Both the position numbers and the translations under genes were made by a program. DNA of 37,651 nucleotides from Rhizobium sp. Q54. Lineage in GTDB: Bacteria > Pseudomonadota > Alphaproteobacteria > SMXS01. The stretch covers positions 1 to 37,651 of the forward strand of contig CAMDTB010000032.1 in the NCBI GenBank assembly GCA_945907245.1, written 5' to 3'. The notes beneath the pieces are model-generated. The model was given only the letters and a program-made list of their open reading frames with translations, made no database searches and was not told the DNA's origin. Shown here piece after piece: positions 6,690-15,235 of this stretch (the stretch's first letter is position 1; every line of letters begins with the position of its first letter).

Positions 6690-7253
6690 ATGAACGCCAG
6701 ACTGTTGATGGTCATGACCGCCGTTTTGTCGCTCGCCGGGGCGCCGGCCTGGAGCGCCGTCACCATCATGGGTGACTCGAAGGCGGCGGAATGCTCGAAG
6801 GCGGCGCTGTGGGGCAGGGCCGACGAAAAGTCGCTGGCGACCTGCGACCTCGCGCTGCAGGAGGAACCGATGGACCAGCTGCGCCGCGCCGCCACCTTCA
6901 TCAACCGCGGCATCATCCACATGCGCCGCAAGGCCTGGGACCAGGCCCACGCCGACTTCAACGACGCGCTCGAGCGCAAGCCCGGCCTGGGCGAGGGCTG
7001 GGTCAACCGCGGCGCGCTGATGATCGGCACCAAGCGCTTCGCCGAAGGCCTCGCCGACACCAACAAGGGCCTGGAACTGGGCGTCGAGGAGCCCGAGAAG
7101 GCCTATTACAACCGGGCGATCGCCCATGAAGGGCTGGGCGACACCACGGCGGCCTATTACGACTACAGCCAGGCGCTGGCGCTCAGCCCGGAATGGGAGC
7201 TGCCGAAGAAGGAGCTGACGCGGTTCACGGTCACCCGGCGCGAGACGCGCTGA
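6690..7253 (+). CDS. Exported TPR-repeat protein
   Basis: The 187-residue protein starts with a Sec-type signal peptide (MNARLLMVMTAVLSLAG, cleavage likely after AWSA near residue 23). The mature part holds about three tetratricopeptide units, recognisable from AATFINRGIIHMRRKAWDQA, GWVNRGALMIGTKRFAEGLA and YYNRAIAHEGLGDTTAAYYD. Cys35 and Cys52 could form a disulfide in the periplasm. It probably acts as a protein-interaction scaffold; no partner is encoded next to it. ATG 6690 has GGGGAGA upstream at a good distance. Confidence 0.85.
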   Translation: MNARLLMVMTAVLSLAGAPAWSAVTIMGDSKAAECSKAALWGRADEKSLATCDLALQEEPMDQLRRAATFINRGIIHMRRKAWDQAHADFNDALERKPGLGEGWVNRGALMIGTKRFAEGLADTNKGLELGVEEPEKAYYNRAIAHEGLGDTTAAYYDYSQALALSPEWELPKKELTRFTVTRRETR

Positions 7254-7319
7254 ATCGGCTTGGAATCCGGCGACGTGATGGGCACTCTGCGCGCCTGAAC
7301 ACCAGCCGAAAGCCGATCC

Positions 7320-7586
7320 ATGACCGATACCCTGCCCGACCGCCTCTCCACCAACCCGAAAAGCCCTCACTATGACGAGGAGCTGCTGCGGCGCGGCATC
7401 GGCATCCGCTTCAAGGGCGTCGAGAAGAACAACGTGGACGAGTACTGCGTCAGCGAAGGCTGGATCAAGGTCAGCGTCGCCAACTCGCTGGACCGCCACG
7501 GCAATCCGATGACCATCAAGCTGAAGGGCGCCGTGGAAGCCTATTTCCGCGACCCGGAGCCGGACGCGGAAGCCGCGTCGGAATAG
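7320..7586 (+). CDS. DUF3297 family protein
   Basis: This 88-residue protein matches the small DUF3297 family by its RLSTNPKSPHYDEELLRRGI opening, IRFKGVEKNNVDEYC middle and a GWIKV...NPMTIKLKG end. The function is unknown; such proteins are soluble and conserved in proteobacteria. The acidic C-terminal tail (DPEPDAEAASE) is probably disordered. It sits 21 bp upstream of the dienelactone hydrolase gene and may be cotranscribed with it. Confidence 0.85.
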   Translation: MTDTLPDRLSTNPKSPHYDEELLRRGIGIRFKGVEKNNVDEYCVSEGWIKVSVANSLDRHGNPMTIKLKGAVEAYFRDPEPDAEAASE

Positions 7587-7607
7587 CCCGAACCTGGGGA
7601 GGATGAG

Positions 7608-8321
7608 ATGCCGGGCCGTTACCACGAGCACGTCCATGGCGACGTGACCTGCGAACTCTACGTCTCCATCCCGGTCGGCGCCGGCAAGCGGCCCGCCGTG
7701 CTGGTCGCCCACAACTGGGCCGGCCAGGGCGATCCCGAGCGCGGCGTGGCCGACCGGCTGGCGGCGATGGGCTATGTCGGCATCGCCGTCGACGTCTATG
7801 GCAAGGGCAAGCGCGGCGGCCCGGGCGAGGACAACAGCGCGCTGATGGCGCCCTACATGGCCGACCGCGCGCTGCTGCGCGACCGATTGCTGGCCATCGT
7901 GGACGCCGCCGCCGCGCTGCCGAAAGTCGACCCGAGGCGCATCGTCTTCGCCGGCTACTGCTTCGGCGGCCTGTGCGCGCTCGACTTGGCGCGCAGCGGC
8001 ACCGACAAGGTGAAGGGCGTGGTCAGCCTGCACGGCGTCTATACGCCGCCGAACCTGGGACCGCAGGGCGACATCAGGACGAGCGTGCTGGTGCTGCACG
8101 GCTGGGAAGACCCGATGACGCCGCCGGCCGACGTGCTGACGCTGGCGACCGAGCTGACCGACGCGGGCGCCGACTGGGCGCTGCACGCCTACGGCCACGC
8201 CATGCACGCCTTCACCCATCCGGGCCTCAACATGCCCGAACGCGGCGTAAAATATGACGAGAAGGCCGACAAGCGGTCGTGGCAGGCGATGATCAACTTC
8301 GTCGAGGAAGTGATCGCCTAG
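7608..8321 (+). CDS. Dienelactone hydrolase family protein
   Basis: This 237-residue alpha/beta hydrolase shows the family triad: nucleophile Cys in GYCFGGLCALD, Asp in HGWEDPMTPP and His in YGHAMHAFTHPG. The early VLVAHNWAGQG gives the oxyanion-hole region. Cys as nucleophile separates it from ordinary Ser hydrolases and fits carboxymethylenebutenolidase-like enzymes, but most members act on unknown esters or lactones. A GGGGAGG ribosome-binding site precedes ATG 7608. Its stop overlaps that of the opposite-strand CoA-transferase within CTAG. Confidence 0.88.
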   Translation: MPGRYHEHVHGDVTCELYVSIPVGAGKRPAVLVAHNWAGQGDPERGVADRLAAMGYVGIAVDVYGKGKRGGPGEDNSALMAPYMADRALLRDRLLAIVDAAAALPKVDPRRIVFAGYCFGGLCALDLARSGTDKVKGVVSLHGVYTPPNLGPQGDIRTSVLVLHGWEDPMTPPADVLTLATELTDAGADWALHAYGHAMHAFTHPGLNMPERGVKYDEKADKRSWQAMINFVEEVIA

Positions 8322-9523
8322 ATCGCTCCCTTGGCGCGCAGATCTGCGATTTCGTCGCTCGACAGCCCCAAAAGTCCGCCAAAGACCTCCTCGTTGTGCT
8401 GGCCCAGCATGGGGCTCGGCGCCGTCGCGGGCCGGTCGGCGCCGTGGATGCGCAGCGGGCTGGTTGGCAGCACCACGCGCCCAAGTTCGGGATGGTCGAC
8501 CCATTCCAGCATGCCGCGCTCGTGCATGTGCGGGTCGTTCATCACCTCCTCCAGGTCGCGGACCGGCGCGCAGGGGATGCGGAACTGCTTGATGGCGGCA
8601 AAGATCTCCGCCCGGGTCCGCGCCGTGGTCCAGGCCTCGACGACGGCGTCCGTCGCCTCCAGGTTGCGCACCCGCAGGGCATTGGTGGAAAAGCGCGGGT
8701 CGTCGGCCAGGTCCTCGCGGCCCATGGCGCGCAGCAGGTTGGTCCAGTGCGCCTCCTTGATGCACAGGATGGCGACATGGCCGTCGCCCGCCGGATAGAC
8801 GTTATAGGGCGCGATGGCGAGGCCGCCGTGCCGGTTGCCGGTGCGGGTGGTGACCGCGCCGCTGGTGCCGTAGAGCAGGCTGAGGTTGGAGGCGAGCGCC
8901 GGGTAGACGGTCTCGACCATGGCCACCTCGACCAGCCTTCCCTTGCCCGTCCGCGTCCGTTCGAACAGCGCGGTCAGCACCGCGCCGTAGAGATGGGTAC
9001 CGCTGAGAAAGTCGGCGAAGGTCGGGCCGGACTTGAGCGGCGGGCCGTCGGGGAAGCCGGTGACGCTCATCGCGCCCGACACCGCCTGGATGGTGAGATC
9101 CATGGCCAGCGCGTCCCGGTCCGGGCCGGACAGGCCGAAGCCGCTGGCCGAGGCGTAGATCAGCCGGGGATTGACGGCATGCAGCACCTCCCAGCCGACG
9201 CCGAGGCCGTCCATCACGCCCGGCGCGAAGTTCTCCAGCAGCACGTCGGCATGTTCGACCAGCCTCAGCAGCAGGTGGCGTCCCTCTTCCGATTTCAGGT
9301 TGAGGGTGATGCCGCGCTTGTTGGAGTTCAGCATGGCGAGCGGCAGCATGGCGCCCTTCGACACCGCCGAGCGGCGGCGCACCGGCTCGCCGTCGACCGG
9401 CTCGACCTTGATCACGTCGGCGCCGGCCCGCGCCATCAGCATGGCCGCGTACGGCCCCTGATAGACCTGCCCCAGGTCCAGCACGGTGATGCCGCTAAGT
9501 GGCATGTTGACGGTGTCGGTCAT
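8318..9523 (-). CDS. CaiB/BaiF-type class III CoA-transferase
   Basis: The 401-residue protein opens with PLSGITVLDLGQVYQGPYAA and AGADVIKVEP, hallmark of family III CoA-transferases. The catalytic Asp is in LAMDLTIQAVSGAMSVTG. These enzymes move CoA between carboxylic acids such as formate/oxalyl, carnitine or succinyl derivatives, through an aspartyl-CoA thioester; the pair of acids here cannot be predicted. I chose ATG 9523, preceded by GGGGAAG, over a frame extension of 17 codons. The gene stands alone on the minus strand, diverging from the GNAT gene. Confidence 0.9.
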   Translation of the reverse strand: MTDTVNMPLSGITVLDLGQVYQGPYAAMLMARAGADVIKVEPVDGEPVRRRSAVSKGAMLPLAMLNSNKRGITLNLKSEEGRHLLLRLVEHADVLLENFAPGVMDGLGVGWEVLHAVNPRLIYASASGFGLSGPDRDALAMDLTIQAVSGAMSVTGFPDGPPLKSGPTFADFLSGTHLYGAVLTALFERTRTGKGRLVEVAMVETVYPALASNLSLLYGTSGAVTTRTGNRHGGLAIAPYNVYPAGDGHVAILCIKEAHWTNLLRAMGREDLADDPRFSTNALRVRNLEATDAVVEAWTTARTRAEIFAAIKQFRIPCAPVRDLEEVMNDPHMHERGMLEWVDHPELGRVVLPTSPLRIHGADRPATAPSPMLGQHNEEVFGGLLGLSSDEIADLRAKGAI

Positions 9524-9625
9524 GCGTTCTTCCCCGCGACAGGGTGGCGCAAACGGGACCCGTTCACCAGCCAAACCAGCGATTGAAGCTGCAACCTGCG
9601 CGTCAACCCGGCATCATGGCGCTGC

Positions 9626-10096
9626 ATGCTGCCCTCGCCCTTCCAGATCCGCACCGCCACACTGGACGACATACCCGCCATGGCGCGGCTGGAGGAGATA
9701 TCGTTTCCCGGCGACCGGCTGTCGGCCCGCGCGCTGCGGCGTCTGGTGCGCGAAGGCCGGGCCCTGTGCCTCGTCGCCGAGCGCGGCGGACGTTTGGCAG
9801 GCGACGCCATCGCGCTGCCGCGCCAGGGCAGCCGGTCGCTGCGGCTCTATTCGGTCGCGGTCGATCCAGGCTTCCGCAAGGCGGGGATCGGCACCGCACT
9901 GCTGGCGGAATGCGAGCGGCAGGCAAGTTCGGCCGGCCATCACGAGATCAGGCTGGAGGTCCGCGAGGACAACGCGGCGGCGATCCGCCGTTACCTGGCC
10001 ACCGGCTATGTGACGACCGGCCGCAAACCGGACTTCTACGACGATGGCGCCGCCGCCATCGTCATGAAAAAATACCTCGGCGCCATACCGGCTTAA
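9626..10096 (+). CDS. GNAT-family N-acetyltransferase (RimI-like)
   Basis: This 156-residue protein has the acetyl-CoA-binding motif A with VDPGFRKAGIGTALLAECER (R-K-A-G-I-G pyrophosphate loop) and a C-terminal NAAAIRRYLATGY typical of RimI-type GNATs. In other proteobacteria RLAN-RimK genes are often next to a GNAT fused to a C39-like peptidase; only the GNAT part is present here. It lies 144 bp upstream of the RLAN-RimK gene on the same strand, so it may acetylate the substrate or product of that ligase (inference). The ribosome-binding site is weak. Confidence 0.87.
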   Translation: MLPSPFQIRTATLDDIPAMARLEEISFPGDRLSARALRRLVREGRALCLVAERGGRLAGDAIALPRQGSRSLRLYSVAVDPGFRKAGIGTALLAECERQASSAGHHEIRLEVREDNAAAIRRYLATGYVTTGRKPDFYDDGAAAIVMKKYLGAIPA

Positions 10097-10240
10097 CCTC
10101 CACGCGCTATCTTTACTGCAACACCGGCGGCGCGCATCATGACGCGCGGCGGGGTTCTACAATGCCATGAGTCCGGCCGGGCCTGGAGCGGTTCGGCCAG
10201 TCACGGCGGCGACATTTTCAGCCCCAATCGCGAAGGCCCC

Positions 10241-11701
10241 ATGGCGCGTCACATCATTATCGTCGACTCCCTTGCCGACTGCGAATGGGCGCGGAAGGCC
10301 GGCAAGGCCGTGACCCTGCAACAATATGTGGAAACGCCCGAGGGCCTGTCGAGCAAGAGCGCGCGCGTCATCAATCTGAGCGGCGACCTGGAATATCTCG
10401 ACCTGGGCTATTACTGCTCGCTGCTGGCCGAGGCACGCGGCCAGAAGGTGGTGCCGACGGTCGAGACCATCCTGAACCTGTCGCGCAAGCAGCTGTATAG
10501 CGTCGAGCTGCCCGACCTGAACTACACCCTGCGCGACGAGATCAAGAAGCTGTCCAACCCGCCGCAGGCCGCGTTCACCCTGACCGTCTATTTCGGCCAG
10601 ACCGCCGGCAACCGGTTCCGCACCTTCGCGCGCCAGCTGTTCGACCGCTTCCGGTGCCCGCTGCTGCGGGTCGAGGTGGCGTTCGACGAGCGCTGGAGCG
10701 TCAAGTCGCTGCAGGCCATCGCGCCCCGCTCGCTCAGCCCCGAGGAGTTCGACTTCTTCCTGGCACGGCTCGAGCACTACACCCGCGCAGACTGGCGTGC
10801 GCCCAAGGCGCGGCCCACCGCGCGCTTCGCCCTCGGCGTGCTCTACGACGCCTCGGCCAAGCTGCCGCCGTCGTCGCCCGAGACGATCAGGAAATTCATC
10901 TCCATCGGCGCCCAGATGGGCATCGACGTGGAGACCATCGAGCGCAAGGACTATCTGCGGCTGGCGGAATACGACGCCCTGTTCATTCGCGAGACCACCA
11001 CGCTGGAGAACCACACCTTCCGCTTCGCCCAGAAGGCGGTGTTCGAGGGCCTGCCGGTGATCGACGATCCGGTGTCGATCCTGCGCTGCACCAACAAGGT
11101 CTACCTGGCCGAGCTGCTGCAGACCAACAAGGTGCCGGCGCCGAAGACGGTGATCGTCGACCGGCAGAACCTCCTCAACGCCGAGGCGGCGCTGTCCTAT
11201 CCGCTGGTGCTGAAAATTCCGGATGGATCGTTCTCGCGCGGCGTCGTGAAGGTCGAGAACCGGTCCGATCTGCTCGAGCACGGCAAGCGGCTGTTCCGGC
11301 ACTCGGCGGTGATCCTCGCCCAGGAGTTCATGTATACGGAATATGACTGGCGGGTTGGGGTGCTGAACCGAAAGCCGCTGTTCGTTTCCCAGTACTTCAT
11401 GTCGCGCAGGCACTGGCAGATCATCAATCACAAGCCGGGCGGCGGCTTCGCCGAGGGAGCGTTCCGGGCGGTGGCGGTCGAGGACGCGCCGAAGGAGGTC
11501 GTCGAAGCCGGCGTGCGCGCCGCCAACCTGGTCGGCGACGGCCTGTACGGAGTCGACCTGAAACAGCGCGAGAACGGCGTTTTCGTCATCGAGATCAATG
11601 ACAACCCGAATATCGACCGGGGTGTCGAGGACGGCATATTGAAGGACGATCTGTACAAAACCGTACTGAGAGATTTAGTCCGCCGGATCGAGAGCCGCTA
11701 A
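10241..11701 (+). CDS. RimK-like ATP-grasp ligase with N-terminal RLAN domain
   Basis: The 486-residue protein has an N-terminal RLAN domain (roughly residues 1-160; opening HIIIVDSLADCEWARKAGKA) and a C-terminal RimK-type ATP-grasp domain (about 270-480). Visible ATP-grasp features are PLVLKIPDGSFSRGVVKVE (ATP-binding Lys and Gly loop), ILAQEFMYTEYDWRVGVLN, and FVIEINDNPNIDRGVEDG with the metal-binding E-x-N-D-N-P-N. RimK enzymes join amino acids to carboxylates through acyl phosphates, and RLAN-RimK proteins have been proposed as amidoligases making unknown peptides or metabolites. ATG 10241 with GAAGG was preferred to an upstream frame extension. The asparagine-synthetase-like genes follow at once. 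Confidence 0.9.
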   Translation: MARHIIIVDSLADCEWARKAGKAVTLQQYVETPEGLSSKSARVINLSGDLEYLDLGYYCSLLAEARGQKVVPTVETILNLSRKQLYSVELPDLNYTLRDEIKKLSNPPQAAFTLTVYFGQTAGNRFRTFARQLFDRFRCPLLRVEVAFDERWSVKSLQAIAPRSLSPEEFDFFLARLEHYTRADWRAPKARPTARFALGVLYDASAKLPPSSPETIRKFISIGAQMGIDVETIERKDYLRLAEYDALFIRETTTLENHTFRFAQKAVFEGLPVIDDPVSILRCTNKVYLAELLQTNKVPAPKTVIVDRQNLLNAEAALSYPLVLKIPDGSFSRGVVKVENRSDLLEHGKRLFRHSAVILAQEFMYTEYDWRVGVLNRKPLFVSQYFMSRRHWQIINHKPGGGFAEGAFRAVAVEDAPKEVVEAGVRAANLVGDGLYGVDLKQRENGVFVIEINDNPNIDRGVEDGILKDDLYKTVLRDLVRRIESR

Positions 11702-11712
11702 CCCCACGCCGC

Positions 11713-11742
11713 GTTTCCTTTCCGGGAGCGGTGTACTAGTAT
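11713..11742 (+). promoter_or_regulatory. Putative promoter of the first Asn-synthetase-like gene
   Basis: GTTTCC (11713-11718) and TAGTAT (11737-11742) followed by GCGCCGCGA recur, at nearly the same spacing, upstream of the second paralogue. The shared block suggests a duplicated promoter with TAGTAT as -10. The -35 match is poor, so this rests on the repetition. Confidence 0.35.
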
Positions 11743-11776
11743 GCGCCGCGAGGGCACCAAGACTTAAGGAATGGTC

Positions 11777-13306
11777 GTGTTGCGCGAGCCGGTATTCGTC
11801 GCGGTCATCTATGCCGGGAATGCTGCCACGACCGCCCGAAGCCTCGTCATGGAACTGGCGCCGCGGGACGCGACGGACATCCCGCTGCAACAGGGCCGCA
11901 TGCTTCTGTGCAACTGGCGAACGCCGCCCGCGCGATCGGACACCGGCATCCTCGCCGTCGTCGATGGCACCGGCGTCGTCTCCATGGACCGGACACTGCA
12001 TGCCGGCATCAGCGCGCTGCCGGTCGCCAGCGTGGTAACGGTTTCCGACTCCGGGCTCGTGCCCCGGCGCTACTGGGACTTCCGCCCGGGCCAGGATCCC
12101 GATCCGGACACCGAAGCGGTGGCGCACCGCATGTGGGCGCTGATCGAATCCAGCGTCGCCGCCCACACCGCGGACCGGCAGGTGGTGCTGCCACTGTCGG
12201 GCGGCTACGATTCGACGACCTTGCTGGGCATCCTGCACCGGGCGGGCGCGCCGCTTACGGCATTCTCCTACGTCAATGGCGAGCCGCAACCCCATTCCGA
12301 TGCCGCCGTGGCCCGCGACCAGGCCAGGCGCCTCGGCGTCGAACACCACATCCACCGGATCGACGGCATCGACACCATCAGCCTCGTCAACGACAACCTG
12401 GCGCAGGGCTTGCGGCTGCGAGGGTGCTGCAACGAGATCGGCGCCTACCGCGACGCGGCGGCGGCGGCCCGCGAGCGCTTCGCCGCACCGCTCTTCGTGT
12501 TCGGCGACCACCTGTTCGGCCAGCGGACGCTGCGGCTGAGGTCGCAAACCGACATGCTCGGCGGCGCCGCGGTAAAGCACCCGGACACGCTGCTGGCCTA
12601 CCTGCCCTTGCTGGGCAAGGATCGGGTCACCCGACTGCAGCAGGACGTGGCGGCCGACTACCGCCGGCTGCTCGCCGATGCACCGCCTTTCGCCCACCCC
12701 GACGACCTCAAGGACTTCCTCTATGCCTCGGTGTCGGCAACCTGGGACCTGCTGCCCATGCGGGTACACGCCGCCGGCACCCAGATGCCGTTCACGACGC
12801 CGCTCTATGACATCGCCATGCTCGACTTCCTGAAGCACGTGCACTTTTGGCACCGCCTGGACAAACGCCTTTACCGGCAGGTGTGCGAGCGAAACCTGCC
12901 CGAGTTGTTCCGCACGCCGCGTTCGCGCGACCGCCAGGGCGTCGCCGACATGGCTGCCATGCTGCGACGGGACGAGGCGTCCATTCGCGATATCACGCCG
13001 GCACTCGACCGCGCGATTCCCGGCCTGACCTTGCCGGGCGGCTTCGACGCCCTGCTGGACGGGGTGCTCAGCGTCGCAACGCCGCCTGGCGGTCCGCTGC
13101 TGTCGCGCCCGGAGGCCTTCGGCCTGCAGTTCTTCCGCAGCCTGACACGGCTGCAGATCATGCCGCTGCACTGGCTGCAACCGGTCAAGCGGCGCTTCTG
13201 GAACACCCATCAGATCCTGCTCGATCCGGCCTACATGTTCCGCAGGGCACTGCATCTCGCCATGGGGTTCCAGCAGGTCGGTGCGCCGATCCGCCTGTCC
13301 GAGTGA
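11777..13306 (+). CDS. Asparagine-synthetase-like protein lacking a functional glutaminase (copy 1)
   Basis: About 509 residues. The PP-loop LPLSGGYDSTTLLGIL (near 138-153) marks the ATP-pyrophosphatase domain of the AsnB / beta-lactam synthetase / lasso cyclase group, which adenylates a carboxylate before amide formation. FVFGDHLFGQ takes the place of the usual GADELFGG. No Cys follows the start, so there is no glutamine amidotransferase nucleophile. Compared with the next gene, about 90 residues are absent between DGTG (63-66) and DRT (71-73), removing the core of the degenerate Ntn domain while the frame stays intact. AAGGA ends directly before ATG 11771, so GTG 11777, six bases on, is the better start. 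The substrate is unknown. Confidence 0.82.
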   Translation: MLREPVFVAVIYAGNAATTARSLVMELAPRDATDIPLQQGRMLLCNWRTPPARSDTGILAVVDGTGVVSMDRTLHAGISALPVASVVTVSDSGLVPRRYWDFRPGQDPDPDTEAVAHRMWALIESSVAAHTADRQVVLPLSGGYDSTTLLGILHRAGAPLTAFSYVNGEPQPHSDAAVARDQARRLGVEHHIHRIDGIDTISLVNDNLAQGLRLRGCCNEIGAYRDAAAAARERFAAPLFVFGDHLFGQRTLRLRSQTDMLGGAAVKHPDTLLAYLPLLGKDRVTRLQQDVAADYRRLLADAPPFAHPDDLKDFLYASVSATWDLLPMRVHAAGTQMPFTTPLYDIAMLDFLKHVHFWHRLDKRLYRQVCERNLPELFRTPRSRDRQGVADMAAMLRRDEASIRDITPALDRAIPGLTLPGGFDALLDGVLSVATPPGGPLLSRPEAFGLQFFRSLTRLQIMPLHWLQPVKRRFWNTHQILLDPAYMFRRALHLAMGFQQVGAPIRLSE

Positions 13307-13362
13307 GGGGCGCCATGCAGGCCCCCTCGTCATTCGTCCAGACTTTGCATGACCATCAGCCC

Positions 13363-13393
13363 GTTTCCCCGCGACACCAATGCGGCTTAGTAT
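13363..13393 (+). promoter_or_regulatory. Putative promoter of the second Asn-synthetase-like gene
   Basis: GTTTCC (13363-13368) and TAGTAT (13388-13393), followed by GGCCGCGACG, match the block before the first paralogue. Transcription would begin about 30 bases before the TTG start at 13433. The resemblance to a sigma70 -35 is weak. Confidence 0.35.
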
Positions 13394-13432
13394 GGCCGCG
13401 ACGCCGAACGGCCGGCGCGAAGGGCTTGTCCA

Positions 13433-15235
13433 TTGCATGTAGCGGAATTCCTGGCGGTCATTCACCCCCCCGGAGGTGAGAACCCTGCGCTGTCCCTGGC
13501 GCAACGCTACGCGCCGTCGTCGATCACGCCGCTTCGTCTCGCCGAGGGCGGCCTGCTGCTCTGCCGCTGGGACGGGAAGTCGGTTCCGGCCCAGGGAGTC
13601 GTCGCCGCCATCGACGGCACCGGCGGCGCGCCCGAGGCAAGCCTGCCCCGCGGATTGATCGATGCCGGCGACGCCCCGCGCGGCGTGCTCGCGGCGGCGC
13701 GGCAACACCAAAGCTATCTATGGCTGGACGGCGGCGGGCGGCTCACCTGCTGGACCGATCACCTCGGCATGTCGCGCGTCTACCAGGCACGCGTGAACGA
13801 TTGCCTGCTGCTGTCCGACGACCCCGCCCTGCTCGCCGGGTCAGATCCCGCGCCCGATCTTGCCGGAGTCTGCAGCTTCCTGGTCAACGGCTACGTCCTG
13901 CGCGACCGGACGGTGTTCGAGCAGGTGAGCAGCATCCCGGTTGCCAGCGTCGCCACGATCGAACCGAAAGGGATCTACGCCCGGCCCTATTGGCGCCACC
14001 AGCCGGGCGCCGACATATGGACCGATCGGGCGGAGGCCGGCCGGGAACTGTGGTCGAGGATCACCGCGGCGGTGCTGGACCGGGCGCGAGGCAACCACGC
14101 CATGGTCGCCCTGTCCGGAGGCTATGATTCCGCCGCGCTGCTCGGCATTCTCCACGGCGCAGGCCACCCGGTCAGCACGTTCTCCTTTGTCGTGGGCGAG
14201 CCAAGACCGGGTTCCGACGCCGACGTGGCGCGCCGGCGGGCGGCTTCCCTGGGTATTGCGCACAGGTTCTACCGGTTCGACGAGGACTTCGACATCGCCG
14301 GCATGCTGCGATCTCACCTCGACAGCGGACTGATCCTGCGGAAGGCATGCTACGAGATTGGTGCCTATGAGCGGGCGTGTGCGGATGCGCCTGGTGACGC
14401 GGTCATGTTCTTCGGCGACGAGGCATTCGGCCAGGGTGCGTTCCGGATCGGCAGCGACCACGAACTGCTGGCCTCGACAGCGCTGAAGTCGCCCGCGATC
14501 CTCTCACGCCTAACCCCGCACCTGCCCGAAGACCGGGCGGACCTGCTTCGGGCGGCGCTTTGGCCCGTCTATGATGAAATCCTGGCCCTGCCGAGGATGC
14601 GCACGGACGAGGACACCAAGGACATGTTGTTCCTCGCGTCCTATCTCTGCGCCAACATGGTGGAGATGCGGCGTCAAACCGTTGGCCGGCGGCGTCCCAT
14701 CGCCATGCCGCACCTGGACCTGGCGGTAATCGACATGGCGCGGCACGTTCCGTGCCGGCTGCGTACCGGAAAGCGTTTCTTCGAAGCGGTGGCGCGGCGG
14801 AACCTCCCCGATCTGTTCCGCATCAGGGGTGCGGAGCATTCCCAGGGCCAGCCCGTCATCGCCACGGAGATGCGGCGGCAGCGCCGGTCGCTCGACCAGG
14901 AGATCCGTGGGCTTGCGACGGGCATTCCCGGCATCATCGCCCCTGAAGGGCTGTCCGCCGCGCTGGATGAGCTCTGCGCCACGCCGGTGCTTCCGGTGTC
15001 GCGCTCGCAGAAGATGACGAAGGCCGTGCTGCGGTTCGCAGTCAAACGCGGCCTCGTTCCGCATGTCCTGCTCGACGCGTACCGCCGCCGCTACTGGTGC
15101 ATGTTCGAAACCGGTGCCGACGAGGCCAGCCTGCTGATGCGCGCCCTGCATCTGTCCATGACGTTCGACCGGCTGTCCGGCCGACAGGCCCGCGCCATGG
15201 CCGAACCTAGGCCGACCGTGAGTCTTTCGGCCTGA
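13433..15235 (+). CDS. Asparagine-synthetase-like protein with degenerate glutaminase domain (copy 2)
   Basis: This 600-residue paralogue of the preceding gene has a full-length but degenerate N-terminal Ntn domain (about 1-175; CWTDHLGMSRVYQ corresponds to the DPxGxxPLYY region of AsnB) with no Cys after the start, and a synthetase domain with ALSGGYDSAALLGIL (PP-loop near 228-233) and MFFGDEAFGQG. The layout is like that of lasso-peptide cyclases and beta-lactam synthetases, which keep a non-catalytic N-domain and use no free glutamine. The start appears to be TTG 13433: it aligns with copy 1 and has AAGGG about eight bases upstream, while no in-frame ATG is available. It overlaps the convergent antiporter gene by 29 bp. 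No precursor-peptide or lasso protease gene was found. Confidence 0.85.
   Translation: MHVAEFLAVIHPPGGENPALSLAQRYAPSSITPLRLAEGGLLLCRWDGKSVPAQGVVAAIDGTGGAPEASLPRGLIDAGDAPRGVLAAARQHQSYLWLDGGGRLTCWTDHLGMSRVYQARVNDCLLLSDDPALLAGSDPAPDLAGVCSFLVNGYVLRDRTVFEQVSSIPVASVATIEPKGIYARPYWRHQPGADIWTDRAEAGRELWSRITAAVLDRARGNHAMVALSGGYDSAALLGILHGAGHPVSTFSFVVGEPRPGSDADVARRRAASLGIAHRFYRFDEDFDIAGMLRSHLDSGLILRKACYEIGAYERACADAPGDAVMFFGDEAFGQGAFRIGSDHELLASTALKSPAILSRLTPHLPEDRADLLRAALWPVYDEILALPRMRTDEDTKDMLFLASYLCANMVEMRRQTVGRRRPIAMPHLDLAVIDMARHVPCRLRTGKRFFEAVARRNLPDLFRIRGAEHSQGQPVIATEMRRQRRSLDQEIRGLATGIPGIIAPEGLSAALDELCATPVLPVSRSQKMTKAVLRFAVKRGLVPHVLLDAYRRRYWCMFETGADEASLLMRALHLSMTFDRLSGRQARAMAEPRPTVSLSA

Noticed and set aside
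13315-13479. 54-residue frame between the two Asn-synthetase-like genes with a good GAGGGG upstream, considered as a precursor peptide
   Set aside because: It overlaps the next gene by 47 bp, uses many A/T-ending codons unlike its neighbours, and has no leader/core pattern of a lasso or other RiPP precursor; no maturation protease is nearby.
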